Of a stretch of DNA of 64,000 nucleotides, positions 46,360-54,432 are shown piece by piece. Source of the DNA: Mycolicibacterium holsaticum DSM 44478 = JCM 12374 (GTDB lineage: Bacteria > Actinomycetota > Actinomycetes > Mycobacteriales > Mycobacteriaceae); contig NZ_CP080998.1 in the NCBI RefSeq assembly GCF_019645835.1, forward strand, positions 5,456,001-5,520,000, in the 5' to 3' direction. Within the stretch, counting starts at the first letter, position 1, and each line of letters starts with the position of its first letter. A model generated the notes under the pieces. That model ran no database searches and was not told the origin of the DNA. It worked only from the letters and a program-made list of their open reading frames with translations. Made by a program: the position numbers and the translations under genes.

Positions 46360-47414
46360 AGTTCGAATTCACCGCCGAACATGACGCGCTGCGCACCCTG
46401 GTCGCCGAGCTGTGTCGCGACCGGGGCCGGCCGCGAGCGCTCTACGACACCGATTCGCGTCTCGACCAAGGGTTGTGGAGTGCGCTGTCGGCCGCCGGTC
46501 TGCTGGGCGTCGGGCTGGCCGAAGCCGACGGGGGCGGCGGCGCGGGGCCGGTCGAACAAGTCCTCGTCGCCGAGGAATTGGGGCGCGCGGTGGGCGCGGT
46601 CCCGTTCAGCGAGCACACCGCGGCGGCCGAGACGATCGCGCTTCTCGGCTCCGCTGAGCAACGCGAGCGGATCCTCGGCCCGTTGGCCCGTGGCGAGACG
46701 GTCGCGGGCATCGTCGTCGGCGCCGATCACCACCTGGCGGCCGTTCACCCCCGCCGAGACGGTGCGCGGTGGCGGCTCGACGGTCGAATACCGCTGATTC
46801 CCAACGGTTCTGCCGTGACCTTGTTGGTGCTGCCCGCCCTGGTCGACGATCAGATGCGCTGGTTCGTCACCGACGCCGCCGATGTCGTGGCGTTGCCGAC
46901 CGTGGACCGCACCCGGCCCGCGGCCGCCGCCGAGCTGAACGGCGCCGACGCCGAATTGCTTTCGGCCGACGGCCCGAATCCGCGTCCGGGCCAGTTGCTG
47001 CTGGCGTTGGCGGCTGCCGAAGCGGCCGGCGCCGCGGCCGAAGCGTTGGACATGACCTCGCGCTATACCGTCGAACGACACCAGTTCGGCCTTCCGATCG
47101 GCACGTTCCAGGCGGTCAAGCATCGGCTCGCCGACATGCTGGTCGGTGTGGAGAATTCCCGTTCGGCGGTCTACGGCGCGGCCTGGGCGCTGGCCGAGAA
47201 CGCCGATGCCGATCGGGCGGTGGCCTTAGCACAAGCCGTGGCGACCGATCATGCGGTCTCGGTGGTCGGCGACGCCGTGCAGTTGCACGGCGGGATCGGG
47301 GTGACCTGGGAGTGCGACCTGCACCTGTACCTGCGACGTACCAAGGCGCTTCAACACACCTACGGTTCGCCCAGCCTGCACCGCCGTCGGATCGCCGCCA
47401 GCCTCCTTGAGTGA
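46356..47414 (+). CDS. Acyl-CoA dehydrogenase, second subunit
   Basis: This 352-residue acyl-CoA dehydrogenase is of the short type (EFTAEHDALRTLVAEL early; TVERHQFGLPIGTFQAVKHRL and VQLHGGIGVTWECDLHLYLRR later). It overlaps the 45112-46359 gene and probably forms a heterotetramer with it, as with FadE26-FadE27-like pairs in steroid degradation. An alpha/beta hydrolase gene follows after 18 bp. Confidence 0.9.
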   Translation: MKFEFTAEHDALRTLVAELCRDRGRPRALYDTDSRLDQGLWSALSAAGLLGVGLAEADGGGGAGPVEQVLVAEELGRAVGAVPFSEHTAAAETIALLGSAEQRERILGPLARGETVAGIVVGADHHLAAVHPRRDGARWRLDGRIPLIPNGSAVTLLVLPALVDDQMRWFVTDAADVVALPTVDRTRPAAAAELNGADAELLSADGPNPRPGQLLLALAAAEAAGAAAEALDMTSRYTVERHQFGLPIGTFQAVKHRLADMLVGVENSRSAVYGAAWALAENADADRAVALAQAVATDHAVSVVGDAVQLHGGIGVTWECDLHLYLRRTKALQHTYGSPSLHRRRIAASLLE

Positions 47415-47432
47415 CGACCCGAAAGCCGCCGC

Positions 47433-48320
47433 ATGGATACCGAAGAACCGCCGTTGAGCAACGAGATGTGGACGTTCCCGGACCGTCACCTCGAAGTCCT
47501 GCGGGCCGGACCGAGGACGTCAGCCCCGCCGGTGGTGCTCATCCACGGGGTCTGCCACGGCGCCTGGTGCTGGCACCATTTCGTTCGATTCTTCGCCGAC
47601 CGTGGCTTCGAGACGGTGGCGGTCAGCCTGCGCGGGCACGGCGCAAGTTCGGGCCGGACACATTTGCACGAGTTGCGGCTCGACGACTACGTGGACGATG
47701 TGGTGCACGTGGTCGAAAGGCTGGGCGGCGAGCCGGTGCTGATCGGCCACTCCATGGGTGGGGCGGTTCTGCAGCGGTATCTGGCGCGGTATTCCGACAC
47801 GGTGTCCGCCGCCGTGCTGTTCGCCTCGGCGACCGCGGGAGGCTTGGGCCGCAGCAAGTTCGCCGACACGTTGCGGGGTAACCGGCCACGGACGTTGGTC
47901 AACGCCATTCGGATTGCGGTAGGGCGGCCGGGCCGCTCCAGCGTGAACGACACCCCGTTCTTCAGCAACAGGCTGAGCCTTCAGGAAGCAGAAGCCTATC
48001 GGCCCCATCTGGGCCCGGAATCGCGGCGCGCCATCCGGAACCTTCTGCAGCGCTTCGAGCACGTCCCATCCGAGCTTCCACCGATGCTGGTGATCGGAAG
48101 CCGCGACGACGCCCTGTTCGGCGAGAAGAGCCAGCGCACCACCGCCCGGGCCTACGGGGTGTCCCCGGTGCTGCTCGACGGCCCCTGTCACGACATGATG
48201 CTCGATCCGCAATGGCGCGTGGCCGCGGGATGCGTTCTCGAGTTCCTCCGCGCGAGCGTGAACTCGGCCAAGGCGCCAGGAACGCCGCCAGTCGTCGCCC
48301 CGCAGCGGTATCAGCAATGA
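47433..48320 (+). CDS. Alpha/beta hydrolase
   Basis: This 295-residue alpha/beta hydrolase has the oxyanion segment LIHGVCHGAWCW, the nucleophile Ser in IGHSMGG near residue 108, an acidic residue in IGSRDDALFG, and the catalytic His in DGPCHDMMLD. It may release an acid from an ester, a CoA thioester or a lactone. It ends the operon started at 45112 and meets the convergent TetR gene with 2 bp between. ATG 47433 was kept; ATG 47466 is a shorter option. Confidence 0.9.
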   Translation: MDTEEPPLSNEMWTFPDRHLEVLRAGPRTSAPPVVLIHGVCHGAWCWHHFVRFFADRGFETVAVSLRGHGASSGRTHLHELRLDDYVDDVVHVVERLGGEPVLIGHSMGGAVLQRYLARYSDTVSAAVLFASATAGGLGRSKFADTLRGNRPRTLVNAIRIAVGRPGRSSVNDTPFFSNRLSLQEAEAYRPHLGPESRRAIRNLLQRFEHVPSELPPMLVIGSRDDALFGEKSQRTTARAYGVSPVLLDGPCHDMMLDPQWRVAAGCVLEFLRASVNSAKAPGTPPVVAPQRYQQ

Positions 48321-48322
48321 CG

Positions 48323-49012
48323 TCAGCTTCTTCGCTTCGTGGTCGAGCTGGGCGCATCGGTGAGCCGGCCATGGAGGATCTGCTGGACCACCTCGGTCAG
48401 TTGCCGTACGACGGTCGCGTCGGGCCTGCCGTCGTCGTCCAGCCGCGCACCCACCGCCAGCGCCAGGACGATCACCGCGCCGCCCAGCGCCTCCACCACC
48501 GCGCCGGTCGATGTGTCGGGGTCGATGGCGCCGGCATCCTTGGCCTTTTCGAGCACCGAGACTGCTTGCGCTATCTGCGGCTCCACCACTCGATCGCGGT
48601 ACTGCTCAAGCACATTGGGGTAGCGGGGGCCGTCGATGTGCACACGCAGGTTGGCGTAGCCGTTGCCGCTCGCGAAATAGGCGAACACGTCGCGGCCGAA
48701 GGCCACCAGCGCCTCCTCGACCGGACGATCGTCGGCGAGCAGCGGAAGGGGCTGCGCCGAAAGCGCGTCCAGAAGCAGCGCCTCGGCGTCCGAATATCGG
48801 CGGTACACCGCATCCTTGCTGACCCCGGCTGCCCGTGCCACGCCTTCGAAGTGAAAGCCCGCCCAGCCTTCACGCGCATACAGCGTGCGGGCCGCCTGCC
48901 GCACGCGGTCGTCGATCGTCGGGTCGCGCCTGCGACCCGCCCCCGGCTTGCGTGGTCGCGTGCGGGGTTGTTCCGCACGCCCACCGGCCGCGTCGGCCTG
49001 GCCCGCACTCAT
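48323..49012 (-). CDS. TetR-family transcriptional regulator
   Basis: This 229-residue TetR-type regulator has a basic N-terminal arm of about 30 residues (RTRPRKPGAGRRRDP), a helix-turn-helix (FHFEGVARAAGVSKDAVYRR) and a helical ligand domain with an HIDGPRYPN segment. It is divergent from the operon that includes the linalool dehydratase/isomerase-like gene and probably controls it. No island palindrome lies in the 95-bp gap. A short imperfect palindrome around GTCTAGAC does. Confidence 0.9.
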   Translation of the reverse strand: MSAGQADAAGGRAEQPRTRPRKPGAGRRRDPTIDDRVRQAARTLYAREGWAGFHFEGVARAAGVSKDAVYRRYSDAEALLLDALSAQPLPLLADDRPVEEALVAFGRDVFAYFASGNGYANLRVHIDGPRYPNVLEQYRDRVVEPQIAQAVSVLEKAKDAGAIDPDTSTGAVVEALGGAVIVLALAVGARLDDDGRPDATVVRQLTEVVQQILHGRLTDAPSSTTKRRS

Positions 49013-49037
49013 CGCGTTCCGTGTCCTTTCGTCGCTC

Positions 49038-49051
49038 GGAGTCTAGACACC
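49038..49051. promoter_or_regulatory. Possible TetR site between divergent genes
   Basis: GGAGTCTAGACACC is an imperfect 14-bp palindrome around the perfect core GTCTAGAC. It sits 26 bp before the TetR start at 49012 and about 57 bp before 49108. The position suits an operator, but the length is marginal. Confidence 0.35.
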
Positions 49052-49107
49052 GCACCCCCCACCCTATTGCCGACGGGTCGCGTCGGTATTAGACTTCGGC
49101 GGAAATC

Positions 49108-49317
49108 ATGCCCGCCCAGCGGGCGCGGAAGGGACCCCATGTTGCTCTTCTCCGGTTGGCGCGACTGATGGCGTGCTGCGCGTTGGCCGCCGCGCTGTTC
49201 GGTGCGGTCGCTCGCCGGTTCCGCCGCAACGGAGGCCGCGGTAACGCCGTGCCCGTCGCCCGGTGGTCGCCCGAACCCCTCAACTCCACGACGACATCGA
49301 GGAGCACGTCACGATGA
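49108..49317 (+). CDS. Small membrane-helix ORF coupled to the LDI-like gene
   Basis: This is an open frame of 69 codons. It has a basic start, one hydrophobic helix (LMACCALAAALFGAVA, about residues 20-36), then RRFRRNGG and a Ser/Thr-rich tail. Its TGA overlaps the ATG of the next gene (ATGA at 49314), the arrangement seen for coupled genes throughout the window. GGCGGAAA lies upstream of ATG 49108. No family is recognised. It may be a small membrane protein or only a translated leader. Confidence 0.4.
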   Translation: MPAQRARKGPHVALLRLARLMACCALAAALFGAVARRFRRNGGRGNAVPVARWSPEPLNSTTTSRSTSR

Positions 49318-51236
49318 CACTGTCCGCGGTCGAACCCGAACACGACACCACCGATGTCGGGTACCCCTTGATCGTCCCCAGCCAACCAAACGGTCCCGCG
49401 GTCCGACGGCTGCTGCGGCGCAGCATGATCGGCGCGGCGCTCATCGGCACCGCTGCCAGCGTGATCGCCAGGTTCAGCAGGCGCCCCGGACACCGCGCAG
49501 CGGCACTCGGCACGCTGGTTCCCGGCGGAGGTTATCTCTACACCTGCAGCCCGTTCCGATTCCTGGCCACCCTTTCCGGATTCGCCGCGTCGTTGGTGGC
49601 GTGGTTCGGCAGCGGCAATATCCTGGCGCCATTGTTGGTGTGGCTCGCCGCCGCGCACGACGCGCGCAGGCAGGCCGACCGCGGACACCGCACATGGGAC
49701 GGCGCCCGCCTGGCCGTTCCCGCCGCACTGGTGACCGCCGCAGCGGCCGGAACCGTGGCCCGCCGGCGCGCCTTTCGCGCCGCCCAGGAACGTGGACGCG
49801 CGCGCGCGAGCTACCTCGCCACCGTGCCGCGCATCGATCCGCGCCCCAAAGACGCCGTCCGCGCCGAGCTTTCCGTCGATGACCTGGCCACGATGCGTTC
49901 ACTGTTCGATCGGGCCCTGCAGCCGTTGGACAGGTTCGACGGGTTCACCAAGGTCGACCAGTTCCAGCCCGCAGCCACGCGCTACCAGCTCAACTTTCTG
50001 CAGTATGCGCTGGCGATGTCCCAATTACATTTCACCCCTTCGTTTCACGGCTATCTCTCGGCAGCGCAGCGCAACCTGATCGACAAGTTGACGCTGCCGC
50101 CGGTGTGGCGTTACTGGGCCTACGAGCAGACCTGGGGCAACCTCAGCCTCGACTGGGACCCGATGAAGCGCGACAACGTCATGCTCTCCGGCTATCTGGG
50201 CATGATGTTGGGCGCCTACGAGTCCAACACCGGCGACGACCGGTACCGCCGCCGCGGTGCGCTGCCCTTCCGGCTGGGCAAGCGCACGTGGCCCTACACC
50301 CACGACATGGTCAGCGCCGCAGTGCATGACAACATGGCGCGCTCGCAAATGACGCTGTTCCCGTGCGAGCCGAACTGGGTCTACAGCGCGTGCAACATGA
50401 CCGGCATCAACACGTTGATGCTCTCGGACCGACTGCACGACACCCACTTCGTCGACTCCATCGGTGAGAAGTTCCGGCGTGCACTGCACGAGGAGTTCAT
50501 CACGCCCGACGGCCGGGTGACCGCCATCCGGTCCGCCCGTCTCGGGGTCACCATCCCCATGCTGACGTCGACGATCGCCGACAGCGGGCTGGCCACCATG
50601 CTGCACGCCTTCGACTCCGAACTGGCGCAACGGTGCTGGACCATCGTCCGACGCGAGTTCGTCGACACCTCCGGCGTCGAACCCACGATCGCGCTGCGGG
50701 GATGGGACGCCATCGACACCGGCAACTACAAGAAGAGTTCGGTGGCTTCGTTCATCCCGGTGATGTGGGGCGCCGCCGAGATGGGGGACACCGAACTCTA
50801 CGACCTCCTCGCGGCGTCGCTGGACCGGCAAACCCCGCCCACCGCGGTCAACGGCACCCGTTGGTACGACGGGTTGTCGACCAACATGAACGCGATGCTG
50901 GCGGTGGCGCGGTTCAGCGCCCCCGGCGGGTTCCGCGCGCTGATCACCGACGGCCCCGGCGCGGCCACGCTGAACGGACCGGTTCTGGCCGAGGCGGCAT
51001 ACCCCGACGTGTTGGTCGCGGCGGCACGCACCGACGGCACCGACCTGCGGTTGGTGTTGCGGCCGGGCGCCGAACCCGCACGCACGCATCTCGAGATCCA
51101 ACGGCTGGTTCCTGGCACGCAGTACCGCGTCCAGGGTGCGGTGGACGACCTGGTGGTCGCCGACAGCCGCGGTCGCGCAACGGTTTCGGTCGATCTGACC
51201 GGACGCACCGAAGTCACGCTGGCTCCCGCGCCCTAG
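49314..51236 (+). CDS. Linalool dehydratase/isomerase-family protein with membrane N-terminus
   Basis: This is a 640-residue protein. Residues 35-150 contain three or four hydrophobic segments, so it is probably membrane-anchored. Residues about 185-540 match the alpha/alpha barrel of linalool dehydratase/isomerase (LDI) of Castellaniella as I recall it. DPMKRDNVMLSGYLGMM aligns with the LDI segment holding Met125 and His129 (here Met290 and Tyr294). PCEPNWVYSACN holds Cys351 and Cys360, spaced as Cys171 and Cys180. Tyr224 matches Tyr66. The His-to-Tyr change may alter the reaction. LDI interconverts myrcene, linalool and geraniol. A beta domain follows after about residue 550. ATG 49314 follows GAGGAG. 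SDR and aldehyde dehydrogenase genes are in the same operon. Confidence 0.83.
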   Translation: MTLSAVEPEHDTTDVGYPLIVPSQPNGPAVRRLLRRSMIGAALIGTAASVIARFSRRPGHRAAALGTLVPGGGYLYTCSPFRFLATLSGFAASLVAWFGSGNILAPLLVWLAAAHDARRQADRGHRTWDGARLAVPAALVTAAAAGTVARRRAFRAAQERGRARASYLATVPRIDPRPKDAVRAELSVDDLATMRSLFDRALQPLDRFDGFTKVDQFQPAATRYQLNFLQYALAMSQLHFTPSFHGYLSAAQRNLIDKLTLPPVWRYWAYEQTWGNLSLDWDPMKRDNVMLSGYLGMMLGAYESNTGDDRYRRRGALPFRLGKRTWPYTHDMVSAAVHDNMARSQMTLFPCEPNWVYSACNMTGINTLMLSDRLHDTHFVDSIGEKFRRALHEEFITPDGRVTAIRSARLGVTIPMLTSTIADSGLATMLHAFDSELAQRCWTIVRREFVDTSGVEPTIALRGWDAIDTGNYKKSSVASFIPVMWGAAEMGDTELYDLLAASLDRQTPPTAVNGTRWYDGLSTNMNAMLAVARFSAPGGFRALITDGPGAATLNGPVLAEAAYPDVLVAAARTDGTDLRLVLRPGAEPARTHLEIQRLVPGTQYRVQGAVDDLVVADSRGRATVSVDLTGRTEVTLAPAP

Positions 51237-51265
51237 GCGCGCGCTACAAGAAGGGCGTTTCACCC

Positions 51266-52048
51266 ATGCAGAGAGTCCTCATCACCGGCGCCGGGTCGGG
51301 GATCGGCAAGGAGTTCACCCAGTTGTTCCTGCGGGACGGCTCAGAGGTCCTCGCGGTCAGCCTGCTTCAAGATGAGCTCGATCAGCTCCCGCAGGATTTC
51401 CGGTTCGGCGCCTCGAGGTTGCAGACCCTTCAGATGGACCTCGCCAAACCGGACGCGGCCGGCGCGTTGCTGCAGTGGTGCAACGTCAACGACTGGCTTC
51501 CCGACGTGCTGATCAACAATGCGGGGTTCGCCTGCTTCGGTGAGGCCGTCGACCTGTCGACGGAGCGGGTGGCGGACATGCTCGAGCTCAACGTGGTCAC
51601 GTTGACGATGACGTCGATGCTGTTCGGACGCGCCATGAAGCAACGCGGCCACGGCAAGATTCTCAACGTCGGCTCCACCGCGGGTATGGTGCCGTCGACG
51701 CGGATGGCCGCGTACGGCGCCAGCAAGTCCTACGTCAACACGTTCACGTTTGCCCTCGCCGCCGAGCTGAAGCCCTACGGCGTCACGGTCACCTGTCTGA
51801 CCCCGGGCGCCACGCAGACGAAGTTCGCCCAGGCTGGAGGCATCGACAGTTTCGCAGGAAAATCGTTGCTGCACAACATGTTCGAAAAGAACAAGGCCGG
51901 CTCCCCGGTCGAGGTGGCCCGCAGCGGATACGACGCGTTGGCCGCGGGAAGGGTACAGGCGCGCGTCGGGAAAGGGTCGACGTTCGCCGCCCTCGCCGCA
52001 CGCCTGGTATCGCAGAAGCGCTTGCCGGCACTGATCAAGAACCCGTGA
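51266..52048 (+). CDS. SDR alcohol dehydrogenase
   Basis: This 260-residue short-chain dehydrogenase has LITGAGSGIGKEF for cofactor binding, NNAGFACFGE, and the active-site YGASK. It has a C-terminal extension (FAALAARLVSQKRLPALIKNP). It lies 29 bp after the LDI-like gene and shares its stop with the next start. Between an LDI-like enzyme and an aldehyde dehydrogenase, a role in oxidising an allylic alcohol such as geraniol to the aldehyde is a reasonable guess, not shown. Confidence 0.9.
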   Translation: MQRVLITGAGSGIGKEFTQLFLRDGSEVLAVSLLQDELDQLPQDFRFGASRLQTLQMDLAKPDAAGALLQWCNVNDWLPDVLINNAGFACFGEAVDLSTERVADMLELNVVTLTMTSMLFGRAMKQRGHGKILNVGSTAGMVPSTRMAAYGASKSYVNTFTFALAAELKPYGVTVTCLTPGATQTKFAQAGGIDSFAGKSLLHNMFEKNKAGSPVEVARSGYDALAAGRVQARVGKGSTFAALAARLVSQKRLPALIKNP

Positions 52049-52929
52049 TGGCCGCGCCGGCAGTCGAGGTCAGCGCGCCGTCCGACGCGCAACGGTCCTG
52101 GCCGCGGTTGTGGCTGGCGGCCGGCGTCGAGATCGGTGTCGCGGTGGTGGTGGGCGTCGTCCTGTTCGGGTCCACCAAGACCACCTCGTCGGGTGATCCC
52201 CATTCCGGCATGCACACGCACGTCACCCCGGCACATTGGAGCCCGGCGATCACGGCCGCTGCCGCGGCGACGGCCGTCGTGTTTCTCTGGTGGCTGCTGA
52301 GCCGCAACCGGATTTCCGCCGCGCTGAGCGCGGTCGGACTGATCTGCCTGGCAGCTTCCGAGCCGGTCCGCGTGATCGCACTGCGCTCGCACCTCGTCGG
52401 CATGGTCGTGCTGGAAATTCTGCTGGTGGCCGCACCGCTGCTGCTGATCTCGGCGCGGCGGGGTAGCCCGGCCACCGTTGCCGCCCGTTCATCGTCATGG
52501 ACGCTGTTGGTCGTCGCGGCGGTCGCGGGATATGCGGCGCTGTTGATCGGACTACATCTTCCCGGTGTGCACACCAATGCCACTGGTTTGCAGGGTGTCC
52601 CGCTGTGGCTCGTTATGCTGACCGTGGGCGTCGGGATCGTGTACTGGGCGGCCATCCTACGCACTGGCGGTCGCGTCGCCATCACCGCGCGAGTCCGCGC
52701 GCTCATCATCGGCCAAGAGGTCGCGGCTATTTTAGGCTTGGCGGCCGTCATCCTGCCCGCTTCGATCATGGCCCACGACACCGTGTTCGGGCTGTCGGGT
52801 GTCACCGATCAGCGTCTGGGCGGCCTCGTCATGCTCCTCACCTGCGCGGCGGTGACCCTCCCGCTGGCCCGCCGCCTGCAGTCAAACCAACCGGACCGAG
52901 ACTCCCGAACGGAGCGCAATGTCGCGTGA
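52048..52929 (+). CDS. CtaG-like multi-pass membrane protein
   Basis: This 293-residue protein has about seven predicted transmembrane helices, a His-rich loop (SGMHTHVTPAHW) after the first helix, and a C-terminal DQRLGGLVMLLTCAAV. That element resembles the last helix of caa3-type cytochrome oxidase assembly factor CtaG (D-Q-x-x-G-G). It may bind copper, or it may be a membrane partner or transporter for the terpenoid. ATG 52048 overlaps the SDR stop, and its end overlaps the aldehyde dehydrogenase start by 11 bp. The family call is tentative. Confidence 0.72.
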   Translation: MAAPAVEVSAPSDAQRSWPRLWLAAGVEIGVAVVVGVVLFGSTKTTSSGDPHSGMHTHVTPAHWSPAITAAAAATAVVFLWWLLSRNRISAALSAVGLICLAASEPVRVIALRSHLVGMVVLEILLVAAPLLLISARRGSPATVAARSSSWTLLVVAAVAGYAALLIGLHLPGVHTNATGLQGVPLWLVMLTVGVGIVYWAAILRTGGRVAITARVRALIIGQEVAAILGLAAVILPASIMAHDTVFGLSGVTDQRLGGLVMLLTCAAVTLPLARRLQSNQPDRDSRTERNVA

Positions 52930-54415
52930 CATCGAACATCTGGTGTGTACCGACGCCGACGGATCCTCGGCGGCCCTGCGGGATCTGCTGGACGCCCAGC
53001 GCTCAGATTTCCTGAGCGCAGGCCCTCCGTCGGCGGCGCTGCGACGCGACCGGATCGACCGGCTGATCCTGCTGCTCACCGAGCACACCGACGAGTTCTC
53101 CGCGGCGCTGCACGCCGATTTCGGTAACCGTCCGCACGCGGTGAACCTGTTGTCCGACGTGGTGGGCATCCTGCCCGATATGAAGGCCACCAGGCGCCAC
53201 CTCGAAGCGTGGATGCGCCCGAAGCGGATCACATCCGGGCTGCTGATGGGCATGCCCACCGTGGTGGAGAAAAAGCCGCTCGGCGTCGTCGGTGTCATCG
53301 GTCCGTGGAACTTCCCCATCAGCCTGGTGGTTCAACCGGCGGCGTCCGCCTTCGCCGCGGGCAACCGGGTGATGGTCAAGTTCTCGGAAGTCACCGCGCG
53401 CACCGCCGAACTCTTCGCCGCGAAGGTGCCCGAGTACTTCGATCCGGTCGAGATGACGGTGATCACCGGGGGCGCCGACGTCGGCGCGGCGTTCAGCGCG
53501 CTGCCGTTCGACCACCTGTTCTTCACCGGCTCACCGGGTGTGGGGGCCAAGGTCGCCGCCGCCGCTGCACAGAACCTGGTGCCCGTCACGCTCGAACTCG
53601 GCGGAAAGAACCCCGCCGTCATCGCGCCCGGCGCCGATGTGCCGGCGATGGCGCACCGTGTGATGGCTGCCCGGGTGGCCAACGGCGGGCAGATCTGTCT
53701 GTGTCCCGACTACGTTTTCGTACCGCGCGCCAAGGTGGATTCCTTTGTCACCGCGGCGCTCGCACGCGGGCGCCTGGCCGCCTCGGAAGACGGGGATGCG
53801 GGGCTGGTCAGCATCGTCGACGCGAAGAACTTCGACCGGGTCACGTCGTTGATCGAGGACGCCAGGGCGCGCGGAGCCACGGTGCGCGACGCCGGCACCC
53901 CACTTGACCGCACCAGCCGGCGGATCCCGCCCACCGTGGTGCTGGGGGTCACCGATGAGATGCACATCAGCCGGGAGGAGGTGTTCGGCCCGGTGTTGTC
54001 GGTCCTGCCGTATGACCACCTCGACGAGGTCTGCGCATACGTGGCAGCACGCCCCGCGCCGCTGGCTGCCTACTGGTACGGCAAGACCGATTCCGACTTC
54101 GAGACGTTCTGTGCCCGAACGCAAAGCGGGGGCGTCGCGGTCAACGACTTCGCGCTGCACTGCGCTGTCATGGAGGCACCGTTCGGCGGGGTCGGTCGCA
54201 GCGGGTCGGGCGCCTATCACGGCAGGACGGGGTTCGACACCTTCACCCATCACCGCACGGTGACACGGAGCAAGCTACCGGTGAGTTTCGCCGAGCTGAT
54301 CACCCCGCCCTACGGCCCCCTGCTTCCGCGTGTGCTGCGGGCCTACATCGGTTGGGAACGCCGCACCGCCGCGCGCCGGACGTCACGGCGCCGCCGCGAC
54401 CCCGATCCTGCGTGA
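52919..54415 (+). CDS. Aldehyde dehydrogenase (coniferyl/geranial type)
   Basis: This 498-residue NAD(P)-dependent aldehyde dehydrogenase has the nucleotide-site GPWNFPISLVVQP, FTGSPGVGAKVAAAAA, the Glu in LELGGKNPAVIAP, the catalytic Cys in GGQICLCPDYVFVP, and GGVAVNDFALH near the C-terminus. It is of the shorter class that includes coniferyl aldehyde dehydrogenases and fatty aldehyde dehydrogenases with a membrane-near C-terminal tail. The basic tail (RRTAARRTSRRRRDP) is notable. It would convert the aldehyde made by the SDR to the acid for CoA activation. Confidence 0.92.
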   Translation: MSRDIEHLVCTDADGSSAALRDLLDAQRSDFLSAGPPSAALRRDRIDRLILLLTEHTDEFSAALHADFGNRPHAVNLLSDVVGILPDMKATRRHLEAWMRPKRITSGLLMGMPTVVEKKPLGVVGVIGPWNFPISLVVQPAASAFAAGNRVMVKFSEVTARTAELFAAKVPEYFDPVEMTVITGGADVGAAFSALPFDHLFFTGSPGVGAKVAAAAAQNLVPVTLELGGKNPAVIAPGADVPAMAHRVMAARVANGGQICLCPDYVFVPRAKVDSFVTAALARGRLAASEDGDAGLVSIVDAKNFDRVTSLIEDARARGATVRDAGTPLDRTSRRIPPTVVLGVTDEMHISREEVFGPVLSVLPYDHLDEVCAYVAARPAPLAAYWYGKTDSDFETFCARTQSGGVAVNDFALHCAVMEAPFGGVGRSGSGAYHGRTGFDTFTHHRTVTRSKLPVSFAELITPPYGPLLPRVLRAYIGWERRTAARRTSRRRRDPDPA

Positions 54416-54432
54416 CACCCGCGGCCGGTGTG

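Noticed and set aside
54415..54432. ACACC/GGTGT hairpin between convergent genes as a terminator
   Set aside because: The stem has only five base pairs in GC-rich DNA with no U-tract, which is not above chance.
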